Source: Monarcha castaneiventris obscurior (Eukaryota > Chordata > Aves > Passeriformes > Monarchidae). Taken from it: a stretch of DNA of 64,000 bases. The DNA lies in assembly GCA_026261815.1 (NCBI GenBank), contig JAMPIT010000566.1, positions 31,025,001 to 31,089,000 of the forward strand, given 5' to 3'. Positions 1-13,394 of the stretch are shown here, piece by piece (within the stretch, counting starts at the first letter, position 1; each line of letters opens with the position of its first letter). The position numbers and the translations under genes are program-made. The notes beneath the pieces were generated by a model. It was not told the origin of the DNA, did no database searches, and saw nothing but the letters and a program-made list of their open reading frames with translations.

Positions 1-3000
1 TACAGCATGTTGTATGATAGAGAGTTTGTAAAAGAACCCTGCCTATTTTTCTAGAGTATTCCAGAACTACAGGTTTCAAAGTGCTGAGAACATTTTTGCT
101 GGGTCAACATCATCACAGCCATGCATTTACAGAGTGTCCTTTAAAGAGTCACTAGGCTGCTTTACATTGAAGCCCATTCAAAACCACCAATATTTAAAAA
201 TTTCTGAAAGAAGAAGCAAACATATTTCTTTGATGTAGTTTTACATGCTAGAAGAGACTGCAGTTTTAAAATAGAGCTTAAAACTCAAATGATATAATTA
301 GAAAAATGCATGAGTTTTTAATGTCTAAGGAGGGCAAACAAAGCCGCTATTGGATTCTGGTGGGGAAACATATTGATAAAACACGGGTGGTAGAGCTGAC
401 AGGGTGAGCTGGAACACAGCTGTCCTCGCAGCACAGGGGGTTGGAGGGGGGTCCCTCGCTGGCCATTGAGCTGCACGCTAACGGAGCAGCACTCAGAGTA
501 CTTGAGAGGGATCTGCCTTATCCTAAATCCATTTCCCAGAGTGAAATAAAAAGAAATGAGAAGGTTTAACAGTGCGTTTCAAAGATGGTTGTGCTTTAAG
601 TCTGTCAAACCTTGGCAAGCATCAGTCTGGACTGTGTGAATTTTGTTGCTTGGCAAACCCTGGATGTTTTGCCAAGTGATGAACTGGATTTTCAACAGCC
701 TTTCTAAACTGTTGGGATTGGGACTGGGATTACAATCTCTCCAAATATCAAGGCTGGCTCCTTTGCCTCAACTGTGCTGTACTCTCGACCTCTGCCACCT
801 CTGGTGTAGCAGCAGTTTATCCCGTGGGGAATCTGATAGGATTGAGACACCTAAGAGATTCACTGAGAGTACCTTGTAGCTGTGAGTATAGGCTTTGGAC
901 TGCTTTTGAAAGAGATGAGGAAGAAAGGTCTGTTGGGCAGCATCATGTATGGTTCCTGATGATAGAGAAATATGCCAAACCCCAAACAAGCTCTGAAAAC
1001 AGCCTTGATGGGACCCTTTCACTGCAGCACATGGCAGCTGGCAGTGCCTCTGAGGGAAGACACACCCCAGAGCAAGCTCAGGAGCTCCCCTGACACCTCA
1101 CTGGTGCTAAATCTTGTAGCAGGGGAGAGATTTAGGAATCAAATGTAACAAACCCGTATACACTCCAGTAGATCCCTTTGCCCGCGGGCAAATCACATTT
1201 TCTTTAGAGAAAGGCTAAATGTTGTGCACCTTTACCAAATTTTAACCCTTATGTAGTGTTGGTACCAGCAGTGCTGCTAGTTGCTAAACAGGCACGTGTA
1301 AAACAGGGAGACTGATGGTCTCAAACTGGAGCACTTGCAAGAGCTACACGTCGTTGCCAGGCAGCTGCCGGCTGTGGGGCCATGCAAGGACAGCAGTCTC
1401 TGGTGAGCCACGTGGCTTCACTTCTGCCTGCCCTGTGCATCCTGGTCACTGGCAATGCCAAATGGCAGCCCAGCTATCCGTGGCCACAGCTTTGCCCCCT
1501 CAGTGACAGAGCTCTCCTAGCCTGGCAACACACAGAGCCCCAGCCACATCCACAGCCCCAGACCCATGGGAACAGGAATCCCATGCTGCTTCTGAGTGAT
1601 ACTACAGCTAAAAGAAAAACTACTGTTTGCCGTGTGAGGAGAGGTGAGGAATAAAGGATGAAGAGAGGGAAAAAATTCTACTTTATTGCTGGTCAGTAAG
1701 GTAAAATAAATGACAGCAGATGCATGTTCCTAGAGCAGTGCCACTCAGACAGGATTGCAGCTGGACTCCCCTGCTGTGGCTCTGCCATGCCGTGCCATTC
1801 TGTGCCATGCTATTCCTCCATCAGCCAAACAGTGAGCGGGCTGCAGCACGAGCTTCTGGGCCATGGGCACAGAGTTCCCTCACAGAGGGAGGGGACCAGC
1901 AGGTTTGGAACTTTCTAAGGTGTGGAGCCAGGAGGTGTCCAGGTCATTTTGTGGGAAATTCTCCCTAACTGACATGTTGATAGCACATTAACCCCAATGA
2001 ATTGCATGCACACAGCTTAAAAAAATCTGGGACTGAGGTGAAAACAAACACATCAGTTTTTATTTCAATCTGTGAGAGGAGGAGAGCAACATAAGGCATA
2101 CTGAATGATTGTAAATTTAAGCACCTCCTGAATTTTTTAAAACTCCTCTGTCTCCTATCTTGAAGGACATGTTAAGTGGAAAGCATTTCTGATCTCTTTA
2201 TAGATTGCCACACACAGTAAACCTTTAAATAGCCAAGTGTCTTGAGCACATGGAATGACTATATTTTGCAGAGTCTTGGACCCATACCAAATGTTTTCCT
2301 CAGTCAGGTTGGGGGGCAGTTTATAAAGGCTAACACACTTTTAAGAAAGATTTGAAGTGACAGCTTTTTGCATGCCCATTATCTGAGAGGTCTGAGCCCT
2401 CTCTCCTGCAGTGAGACTGACAGACTGCGTGCAGCAGGGAGGAGAATGAGCAGGGAAAACCCACGAGAGCTGTATTCCCAGCTCCATTCTGTGTGTGCAT
2501 ACCTGGCTTTCCTCTGCAAAGAAGTGATGATTTCATTTTAATCTATCACCGCATTTTCAAAGGATTTCTTTTCCGCTTGAAATGTGACTGTGAAAAAATG
2601 TCAAGTTTTGCGGAACAAACTCACTCCCTGTGTGGATCCAGTCACATCTGCTAACTGCAGTGATGAAGCATTAGCTAGTTCTCAGCTGAAATGTTCTGGC
2701 CTTCATCCAAAGTATTTTGGTTTTTAGCCTAAAAACAATAATGTTCAGTTCTAGTGTGTAGTTTTTAAATAAAAAGAGGACACGTCCCCCATTTCTTTTT
2801 ATTTTGGTAATGAAAGCAAATGCTTTTGGCCCTCAGTTTCTGTTCAGTGACAAATACAGTTTTTGTCAGAAGGTGGTTTCTGTAGAAAATTTTACCAAGC
2901 TTATCATGTATCAGCTCCACCTGCAGCCAGTGAAGCAATGCAAGCTATTAAAGCTATTAAAAGGAAATGTTTTTGGCTGTTGTGAGTTTTGGCATTAGTT

Positions 3001-6000
3001 ACTAGCAAGTAATCCTTAGCTGAGTAGCATGGGGGATGGGAAGAAGAGTCAGAAGCTGAGAGGTAGAGCTGGCCAATGTCACAAGGATGAGCTCTAACAG
3101 GGGATTGCCACTTTGGACACTGGGATGATCTTGTGAGGAGGCGACATTTGTATTGCAGATGGTGTTGCATGGCTCACTACTTACCTAGAAGGAATCAAAG
3201 CCTACAAGGCATGGGCAAAGTGAAGTCCAACAGCTAGTTCTTGTTTATTGTCTACTTGTCTGGCTGTCTTTTAGGGTGTTGCTGCCACTAATCAGTTGTC
3301 TCTGCACATTCATCCTGTCTCAGGTAGCAAGGTTTTCCTATAGGAATGATAAGGAGCCTTGAATGTTTCCCATAGAAGACACAGTTTCTCCCTTGGCATT
3401 TCAGTATGACTGAGAAGATTTTTGTCATCAACTCTGACGAGCATAAGTTTTAGTGTAAGCATTTCCCATGGACACATCTCCACTTAATCACCACACTAGA
3501 CAAGCGTGAAGCAAGCAGAAGAGTTCCTCACACAACAATAGATCTTGGCACCAATGCTTAGAGGAAGATTTATATCTCCTCACAGGACCTCTTAACAACC
3601 TGCAGATTTGAAGAAGAGGAACAGAGGAGATGATAGTATCTTTTGTAAAGAAAGAAATATCCCTCTCTGTGGAAGAATGATCTCACGAAAAAGAGCCAAC
3701 ATAGCCAACATAGCATGTTCTGCTTCCATCCCATATCCTACCAGCAGATTGCAGATTGCCTGCAGACATCCTGTCTGCACACCCTAGGGAATATGGTAAT
3801 TGTCTTATTGCATTCAAGCATGCAGCATCCTGAAGTATGTGCCTCTGACCATGCTGGAGGTCAGGCTTAGAGGCTTGCTGGCTGAACAGCTCTACAGCTG
3901 CTGGATATGCACAGCATGGATGCACCTGGTTTTGCACATGAGGAGATCCTGCGTTCTCACACAGAATCTTGGGAGGGCTAGCATGTATATCTGCTACTTA
4001 TAGGAGGCAGAGAGGTAAAATGCAGATACAATGACACTAAAATACATAGAGGGTACCAGGAAAAGAAAATAGGTGTTAATAAGAAATAAGGAATACAGAA
4101 GAACCATGTGCTGTCTTGCAGTGGACATGGAGCTGTGGTTAGGCAAAGAAGATAAGTAGGGTGTGTACAAGTAAATTTAGAGGTATCCTATGTTGGAAAC
4201 TACTTTCGTGACACAGCAGATCTGCAACAAGTAGCAGATCAAGGAAGAGAGTTCAAACACATTCTTTTTCAGCTGCTGCCAGGATGAGGACTCATGGCAT
4301 TAACACCCTGCCTCAGGGAGTAATCTACATTGTGACAGTGCAGGGCAGAGATACAGAGCTGGATTTGGGTGCACTTCATTTCTGAATCATCTCTGGAAAG
4401 CTAAGGGGAAGTAGGTTGCATTATCTGAAAAATGTTTCTAATACAGTTTAACAGTTTGAAGTTTTATGATAACTGATGATGTGGACATAAAGTTTTATAA
4501 GCCATTTTCTGTCAGTTCTTAAGCAATTCCATGTCATTAGAATAATACATTGGTAATTTATATAGTTTGCTCTAGCAAATAAGACTCAAGAAAAAAATCC
4601 ACAGAATGCGTTGTAAAATTGTCATTAGGAAACTAGAGAGCATTTTCATTCTTCCATCCAGCATTTATTTCATGCTACAAAAGTAGCTCATGTTCCTCTG
4701 ATGTGTTTTTCATACTAGAGAAATCATATTGCATGTGGATACTTCTTTAAAAATATGAATGTTGCTCTAACTTCTGACGTGTTCTCAGCTCTGGGATTCC
4801 AGCTTCTACCCAATTTCTAGCCATCTAATCGTTTTCGTTCATTGTCTTTACAACCAAACAAGACCACAGATTTGCCATTGGCATCAGTAGGAGTATGGTC
4901 AGTCAGAACTTGGATTATCATAGAATAGAATATTGATTTGTATCCTGAAGCTGACTGACTTTGATTTGACTTTGGATCAGACCTCTGTGGAAAAATATAT
5001 ACAGCTAGTGAAAGAAATTCAACATTATAGTAAAGTCATTTGTTTACCAGCTGTTAAAAATAAATAGCTATACAAATGATGTGCCATAAAATAAGACTAT
5101 TGTTATGCATAAGAATGTCTCTCCTGTGATGGTTGTTCTTTGTTTTGTGATAAGGTGGTGAATATCCATGTCCTTAGCAAAGCTTTATTATTGCTGGTGA
5201 TGTTTGTTAATTGTGCTTTTATGCAATACACTGCCACCAAAAATGCTGTCAGGTCTTCATTAAAGAGTGACTGCCATTCTTCTTCCTGTTATACTTCTTG
5301 CAACTAGAAGAAGCAGCATGTAGTTTTATGCAGCACTCCCACCACCTCCCAGGGAAACAAGGAATTTTATCATCAAGGCAGCATTCACCCTCTATCCAAA
5401 GCACCCAAAACCTAATGGAAAATGTGAAATAAGCTGAATGATATGTAAGTGAAAAGTTGCATTGTCTTATTTTGATATGGAGAATTTAAAGCAGGGTAAA
5501 AATAATGGTGCTATTTGGTGTCTTTTGATGAAATTCCTTGAAAGAAATCTTTATATATTCTACCTCTGTGAGATATGGCAGATGACTATGTGTTTCCATT
5601 CCATGGAGAAACAAATTCAAATACACCAAAGCTGGGAGTTAGTTACCCAGCTATGTATTGAAGCACTTGTGCAGATGTGTGACTGAAGAGCAAAACTCTT
5701 TGCTTTGATTCAGTAAGCAGTATTCTCCTTCATCTTGTTTGGTTTCCAATATAAAATTGTTCAGTAAAGTGATTTTAATAAAGAGTCTTCTGTTTGAATT
5801 ATTTGACAGTCATCTTTGATATTTAAGCTGTGACATGTAACTATTCGTGATTTTTATTCGTATGCAAAATACAAAGTAGCACAGCTGAAAAGGAGAAATT
5901 TTAAAAATAAAAACACCCCACTTTGCAACATTCAAGTACATGATGATTTTTCCTTATCTGACTGCAAAAACTTTTCTATATCAAGAGCTGGAGGAAGATA

Positions 6001-6509
6001 GAAGAGGAGGCATTCATCACTGAGCTTTATATGCTTTATGTACAGACCCAAACTTCCAGTAGGCCTCTGAAAAATGCAATTTGATTGCCGGTTTCTGCCT
6101 ACCTTACTGTATGGGACAGATCCATACAAGAAGCTGTGTCATACTGAATAGAAATATTAAGTGGAGTCCCATAGATTGTTGGTCAGCCCTTGAACCTCTG
6201 AGGCACGTAATAGATGTGTGTGTTCCAAGGGAAAGTGTGAACTGTGAACTGGTTCATCCTGAGAACAACATAGAAATGAGAAAATAATGAGCTGCGGGTG
6301 AAATGTGAAGGGATTTCAATCAGATGGATAACTGGTTTGACACAAGGCTACTGTCATTCCACTCTGACATATTGGAAGCAATAAAAATGTACTAGTGCAA
6401 TCTGTAAAGAGTTCAAACAGAAGCAAAGTGTTGTGTGGAAAAACCTGACAACAGTGTACATAGCGTTTCTGCTTGGGGAAAAACATACAGAAACTCGGAT
6501 TTCTTCTCT

Positions 6510-6720
6510 CTCCTGTTCAAAGCACTCATTGTTTGTGAAGCTGGAACAGAGAATCTTGGCTTCACAGGCGTTCGAGCGGCTGCCAGGCTGTAATGATCTA
6601 TGCTTGCTGTATGTACACACAGCATTAAGAGAAGGCAATGTTATTCAAATGAGCCTGTCGTTTACTAGATGAATTTAATTATTTCTGGTTTGTTTTTGCC
6701 CCTAGGGGCTAGTTTTTTGT
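6510..6720. promoter_or_regulatory. Candidate non-coding regulatory element
   Basis: The patch keeps CpGs in A+T-rich surroundings (around 6568-6580). It contains TAAT/ATTA-type homeodomain-like sites and ends with a perfect 12-bp palindrome GCCCCTAGGGGC at 6698-6709. No repeat or reading frame explains it. Calling it regulatory is inference from composition only. Confidence 0.2.
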
Positions 6721-8639
6721 GGAATAAATTCAATATTAGTACTTAGATGACTTGCAGTGTACAAGCAGCACTGTTAAGAGCATACCAAAAGCAGTGTTCA
6801 ATTATAGCTCAGTGAAGTCAGTAAGGACAATGAGGTTACATCTGTCATTCACAACCTTCCATGGAGAAAACTAGGTTGCACATAAACTGAACATATAGGG
6901 AAAAAAAGAAGATGCTGAGATCAAGTACAGATACAATTTTGAGTATTCTCAGATTAGTTTCTCCCAAAAATGATTAATATTATTTTCTTACAATAACAGA
7001 GAGAAAGTTAGCATACTTGGCAAAACCTGTAATTCCAAACTTCTCACATCTAAGGTGCTCACAGCTAGCTGTTTTTGTGAGAATGGTTTTTGGATGGAAC
7101 CACCACAAAAATCTTGTAAAGGCGACTTCTTTCCTGCATCCTACATTAAAGCGCTTCAAAATGCTAACCGCTTTTGAAAAATCATCTCTATCAGCAGAAA
7201 ACAGAGGAACATACTTTGGGGTTTAACAGAGCGATAGGCAGTGATGAAAGTCCTTGTAAAGTCATGAATCTCCATTTAAAAAGAACTAGAACACTCATGC
7301 TTGGGGGAAGGTAAAACCAACATTTATATAGAGGAGGTCTGCAAGTGCGCTCTACTTAGGCTACAGAGCATTGAGGTCAGTGTTCACGTAGTTTACAGTC
7401 ATATATCTCTACTGGCACACGCAGTTGGTAGTAATTAGAAAAGATTACATTTCAGCTGCTGCTTTGCCCTAATAGCTTCCCAGGCAAGTGCAGGAATGAG
7501 TGGGAGAAGGAGGGGTGCAGCAGTGGGTTTTCATGCTGGTGGGAGATGGCAAAGCTACTTGTGTGGTTCCCAAAAATAGTAGACAACCTAACTGAGCTAA
7601 TATGAAAATGCTCTACTAAAGGGTTAGAGCATTAGGGAGGACAAATGTGCCAAGAAAGATCCCTTTCTTCCTACACAGAAAGTGCTGCCACATAGAGATT
7701 TATGACAGAAAATGCTGACACTGTCTCTTGGTTGTTGTGGGATGTGAAAGAGATGAAGGAGATAACCTGAGAAATGGTTTTCTTATCCTCCACCATGTTT
7801 TGTTACCATGAAGTGTCCTCACATTTGTGTGGACTGAGGCACTGGCCAAAAAGCCATATGGGAGAAGAAGCACTGACCAGTGCTTAAAACCAGCCAGTAT
7901 GTGTCCTCTGCACTACCAGCAATGCCTTGGTGAAGAAGAGCTTGTTGCTCTCTCAGTCACCTTGTAGATGGCTCTGGGAATGGTCAGTGAGCCCATCACT
8001 CCTACTTAGGACTACCTCCCTCATGAAAATTGGGTGGCATATTCCAACACTGCCTTTACACTAAAAAAAGCATAAGATATATAAGTGACATTAAAATTAA
8101 GGACTTGAGAAATTTCCTACTCCATTAAAAGAAATCTAGAGAGAAGTTACATACTTGTCTAAGATATGTTTTGCTAATGATGATTTCAATCTGACTTTGA
8201 ATTATATTCTGGTTTGTAGATTGACCTGTCAAACTGACTGCCAAAATATCCTACACAGCCCTCCAACACAGTAAACATCTCCATTAACAAATCTGTTACA
8301 GAAATTTGCCTTCCTTGGAGTGTAGACTGACTTGGAAGTGAAGTTTCTCTTTCCCTTACTCATTTTTTGTTGCAAGTGAATTGGCCCAAGGAACTTTTCA
8401 AGTAATTTAATTAATGCAATTGTTCTACTCATTACAGCCTTTCCTCTTTTTCATCCTTGTCAAATACTGTTTCCCTTTTGCTCCTTCATGATGGCTATGC
8501 AATCTGCCATTCCACTGGGAGGATACCATTTGTGTCTGGATAACTTAGTTGCTACAAATGCTATCTTATTTACAAAATAGAAATATGCCTTTTCCTGGCA
8601 AGCAGGAGGGTAGTGCTGTGTTACATGACTCTAAATATG

Positions 8640-8950
8640 TATGAGTTTTTAAAATAATTTTTAATGCTATATAAGGTCCACAGGAGTCATTATACTGACA
8701 TCTGAACAAGAATGATGAATACGGCTGATCAGAAATCCTTGATAGATATTAGGTACAATAATAAATTAGTAAGCATGGAGCATTGTTATGTCTGGATCCG
8801 GTGATCTTTAATTACGGCTTGTTGAAACTCCGAGGTATAATTTCTGTGTGTGCCACCTTTAGCCTGATTGCCATTTGTATGAAGTGTTTATAGTTTGTCT
8901 GGGTTGTTCATTAGCCATTTTCAAAAGAGGAATGTTGCTTGTCACTGTGG
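8640..8950. promoter_or_regulatory. Candidate enhancer-like element (Sox and homeodomain motifs)
   Basis: This is unique sequence with a Sox-type CATTGTT at 8781-8787, a homeodomain-type TAATTA at 8809-8814, other AT-rich homeobox-like sites, and CpGs retained within an otherwise CpG-poor A+T-rich region (about 8799-8835). It has no coding potential and no CR1 similarity. Its texture resembles vertebrate conserved non-coding elements that flank neuronal genes, but conservation cannot be measured here. Confidence 0.25.
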
Positions 8951-10174
8951 CTGTAACATGACCATGCTTGGGCTCCATGCACAGCAGTCAGCAAGGTGTG
9001 AGCCTCTGTGACACCAATCTGGATACCTGTTCCACATCCCCCAGTAGCTCAGTCAGAGCTGGAAACAGCCAGAAACCACTGAAAAAGACAGACTGTGACT
9101 GGTCCCAGCTTTATTTTGAAGAGTCATGACTTGTCAGTCATTGGAAAACCATCTGTGAGCTGCTTAACCTTGATCAAAATTTGTTTCTCCCAGTTGCTGA
9201 GAAAACTCTGTGCCAAAATATGTTAGGGTAGGTATAAATCTTCTGGTAGGACACGACTTCTTGGGTCACAGTCCCGGCTTGCTTATGGTAGGGTGTCAGT
9301 TTCTGTTTGCTCAAGGCAGTAAGGAATGTGTCTAAGTTAATTATTACCTGGGACTTCTGTAGATCTAAATTTCTAAAACAGAAAAATATTGTTAAACACT
9401 TCTGGCAGCACTGAGACTTCTCTCTTTTTCTCTTATATATCCTGGATTGATTCCACCATGCATATTCACAATGAGTTGTATCTAATTCTGCACATGGGAT
9501 TATGTCATAGGATCTTATCTGGCAGGTGCAAGGTTGGAAAAATGCAATCTAAATTTTTCTCCTGATTTTACATTTCCCAGTAACTAAGGAAGATGTACAG
9601 CAATAGCTCTTGTTGCAGCTCTGTAACCCACCTGAAAATCAGTTTGCTTGTTTTACCAATCTGTTTACTGGTTTTAAGATGATAAATAATAGCATATGAA
9701 GAATATTCCTAAGGATGTCAAATGCTTTATATAGCTTTGTTGATTGTAACAAGTGCAGAAAAATTACTTGATTTAATGCAAACATCAATACATACAAGTA
9801 AAACATAAGCTGAATGTTAAACAAACACATTGTAATTCCAAACAAATCATAGATACAAGATTAGCACCACCACTTCTCTCCTCCAGCTCTGCCCACTCTT
9901 TTCAGTGAGCCTGGGACATGCGCAAAGCTCCAGCACTGTCAGTCTGCCCCCAGTTACTCATCCCTGTTTTTTCCACACCTCAGCTCCTTTCACTAATGGC
10001 CAGCACTGGAGATGAGCTTGGAAGGAGAGGAGGAGCCCACTTTGCCCTGTATGAAAAGTTCTGACAGGGGGTGTAATCATGATAAACAATGGGAAAAAGA
10101 CTCTTGCTGAATACATTCAACATCATAGTCTACCTGAATTATGCCCAAACTCAGTGTGTGGATCTTAATGTGTT

Positions 10175-10203
10175 GGGGTTTGGGAGGATGGGGGAGTGTT
10201 GGG
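10175..10203 (+). other. G-quadruplex motif
   Basis: Four G-runs (GGGG, GGG, GGGGG, GGG) lie on the + strand separated by loops of 3, 5 and 6 bases, which satisfies the usual G3+N1-7 pattern. The motif is isolated in A+T-rich DNA and not attached to a promoter or gene I can see. Confidence 0.6.
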
Positions 10204-11639
10204 CTTTTAAGAAAAGAGCCAGAACATTGCCAGAGCATGTTTTTCACAAGATTGCTGGCAAGCCTATAATTTCTGGCAAGGAAAAGGTTTTCTTCAAAAA
10301 TTTCTTTCCAAACCTCTGGAAGGCCTGATTCAGTCACACCAGCAAATGTAATTTTATGGAATAATGCATCAGGGGACCAGGTTTGGATACTGGCAGCTTG
10401 GTAGACCAGTGTAACACCAAAGTCCAGTCAACATCTTGCTTTCATCCCTCCGTGATATAGAGCCTCAAGGGAGGCTCTGAGACACAGACCTTCACTTGAA
10501 GTCTTAAGTTCAGAGCTTCTCCTCTAGCTCCTATTCTTCGTTGTACACAAATTATTGCCAATCTGCAGTACCCCACACCAAGCAGCTCAGATGGACAGCA
10601 AATGGAAAGAAACAGACACTTCTAGGCATTCTTCATCTTAACTGTAAAGCAGCGAGCTGAATTAGGTCAGATGAATCACATCCTAGAAGCCGCTGTGGCA
10701 GCAAGCAGTGGGTGACCAGCAGAGACAGCCAACTGCACCATAGGCCTCTGGTGTCAGACGATGCGAGTCCTGTTTATGAGGATGGTTGCCAAGACCAAAT
10801 GAAGCTAGAGCATGTCTAGGCTAGCTGTTATGTAGAAAAAATCACCTTTCTTGCCTTTAAATAGGGTTCATAAGATCTTTTATTTTTTTCCAAACTGAAT
10901 TTGCCTAACATGCTACTTAATAATTGCCCTGTGGTATTGCCACCATACTTGACCTACTGATTACTTAGAGACTTTTCTGTATTGAAATGCCATCAGACCT
11001 GAGGCACTGACATGATATGCAAAATTTTAACTTTTTAGTAATTCCTATGAAGCAGTAGTTAATCTTTTTTCTACCGGCACAGTCAAATTGGCAACTTATC
11101 AGCACTGTTCTGTGTATTCATTTATTTAGCAAAGCATGCCTTTGGCTTTACAAAATGACACCTTATCCTTAGAAAGCACGTTGCAGCCAGTGAACTGAAA
11201 CTGATGTAGAGTAAAAATAAGGGCTGGCCCCATTGTAACCTAGAGCAGCCATAAAAACCAGGATTAGTCTTCACCTTGACTCAGTTTAATGGCAATCCCT
11301 TCTCTTATAAAGGGTTTTGTTGGACTCAAACATATCTCTATAAAGCTGAGATGCATTACATCTACAGGTGCCCTATTCTTTCATGATTTCAGAGTCCTGG
11401 GTGAGGGGATTAAAAGTCTGCACTTGGTAAGATAGGTCCCATTGTTCCAGTTTAAATGGAAAAATGTTGGACATAACAGTGAGGGAGAAATTAATTTTGT
11501 TATGAGTTATAGGAGCACTGTTATTGTGGGTTTAGTTGATTTTCGTCGGTTTTTTAATATCATGGCATCTTTTCCAAGGTTATAATCATGTTCATCTCAA
11601 CAAAGTCAATCGTATTAAAAACAAATCCTGTACTGGAAT

Positions 11640-11880
11640 TACCAGTTACATAACTTATGAAACCTTTTATTAAGGACCAGTTGTCGTGACTTCGAGTCTA
11701 TCTATATTATCATTGCTCTACTGCTTTCAATGTGTGCGCATCAAATCATGCCAGATGAGCATCTGGCCCCAAATGTTCAGTACGTGCTTCTCAAGATGCT
11801 ATTAAGAGTGTAGTGAGAGGAAAGGATCATGTTAAATGCTAGTTTATGACGTCACTGCTTCATTCACAAGAGAAGCTCTG
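11640..11880. promoter_or_regulatory. Candidate regulatory element: paired E-boxes and a full CRE
   Basis: A perfect inverted repeat GCCAGATGAGCATCTGGC (11750-11767) places two E-boxes, CAGATG and CATCTG, head to head with a 2-bp centre. A full palindromic cAMP-response element TGACGTCA lies at 11847-11854. Several CpGs are retained nearby. E-boxes bind bHLH factors such as the neurogenic class, and CREs bind CREB/ATF; those are established facts. Use of this patch as an enhancer is inference. Confidence 0.35.
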
Positions 11881-13334
11881 AGAAAAGCAAATAAATAATA
11901 TAACTTTTTTCCCTCTCTAGTTCTGTCTGTGTCCCTCTTGCTGGAATTTTAGAACAGGGAAGTCCAGAAAGGGGAAACTGCTGGTGCTGAAGGTTGGCTT
12001 CTGGGACCTATCTCATTTTGTATCATGTTATGTCTAAAATGATCTCACTAATTTCTTCTGAGTAATGAGTTTGACCTCAGTGTCTGATGGTACAGGAATA
12101 ACTTTTGCCAGGTGTTACATAGTGTGGGGAGATAGCAAGATTGCTGCACAAAATATTGGAGAATATGAAAAATGAGTCATTAAAGATCCACATAAATCAC
12201 ATGCAACTGGGAGAAAACACAAGAGTGTAAGTAAGTGATCAGATTATCTACTCACATGCACGTGAGGAAGTCATACGGGGTAAACTGCCTACATCATCCC
12301 TCAAACTATTCCACAGATATTGCCTGAATAATCTTTTAGATATGTAAGCCTTTACTCCTCTTTTGGAGATGTGGAAACTTAATGCAGTCTGAGTAGCTGT
12401 GAAGCTTGTTGATTAGGAGGATATCTCCAAAAACACTTGCTGAGCTTGAGATGAAAACTTGCTTTTTTTAAAAGTGGCTTCTGACTACAGAAGTCAAATT
12501 AGTTGTATCTTGTATCTAGATGAGTTTAGAGAAAATGATCATCTGTGGCTAACCCTTCAGGATGACACTCACTTTGAAAATACAGCCCCACATGTCTCAG
12601 GAGAAACACTGAATATCAGTAGCTCTGTTTGAACAAATGTCTCTACAAGTTGTCTGTTAACAATTTGCCCACTGCCAGAAACAAAATTAGTTTCAGCGCT
12701 AGGATCTGAATTCAGAAATTATGCCTAACCCCATATTTATACCATACTGCACTTGGAGTTTTTCAGTACCCTGGAGTTTTTTAACTCTTAGATCATGTAT
12801 TCAAACCACCCTTGAGAAAACAGCAATTACACTTGTTATAGGCCTGCTTAGCTGGAATTAAAGCTTACCTTAGGAAAAAAATCCTGCCTGCTCTTTGCAC
12901 AAGTGGAGATGTTTACCTCATCATGTGATCCCAAAAGAAGGGCCCAACCATAAACTTACTAATAGACTAGAGTGTCCAGCTGTCACGTAATAGACCCTGC
13001 AGATACCAGCATTTCAACAAGGCCGGTGATGGAATGTGCTCAGCCTCTGTCCTGAAAATTAAGACTCCAGACTTTCCATTGCCACTTTTTTAATGGAAAG
13101 ATACATAACAGTCTCCATTTCTTCTCTCCACTGTGTGAAAACACGAGTGTCACAGTACAGTGAAAACCCAGGCTGTCATCTTTGCTTTTACAGTGAGGCT
13201 CTGGAGCCTTGGTGTGGATTTCTCAAGTGTGTTCTCCATCCACTTCAGCCACTGCATGGGAGTGATTCTGTCTTCTGTTGTCTTGCTCTTCTTATGGCCT
13301 GCAATGGAAGGTCCTTAGCCTTGGTCACTAGCCT

Positions 13335-13394
13335 TTAGCTGAAATGATCTTTGTTAAACTGTGATCCCTTCCAGCCTTACAGTGATTCTGTAAC
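13335..13394 (+). mobile_element. CR1 LINE, short 3' tail remnant
   Basis: A degenerate stretch resembles the 3' end of avian CR1. It has a GATC(T)TT-like segment, then 'gatcccttccagcc', then 'agtgattctgta', matching in order the usual CR1 end (gatccttgtgggtcccttccaactc..attctgtg). It is severely 5'-truncated and diverged, so it is probably an old insertion. Borders are approximate. Confidence 0.6.

Larger units (their letters stand above)
1..13334. other. Intergenic sequence, no gene recognised
   Basis: This is A+T-rich single-copy-looking DNA. I read both strands for family motifs, exon-like frames with splice sites, CR1 tails and RNA genes, and found no gene. The longest open frames are under about 95 codons, lack recognisable domains and fit chance. 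The only substructures worth marking are regulatory-looking patches near 6.5-6.7, 8.6-8.9 and 11.6-11.9 kb and a G-run motif near 10.2 kb, each listed separately. By position it is distal upstream sequence of the gene starting at 52.2 kb. Confidence 0.6.

Noticed and set aside
4918..4935. TCATAGAATAGAATATTG as the reversed tail of a CR1 copy
   Set aside because: The similarity is limited to about ten bases, with none of the following CR1 3' UTR sequence.
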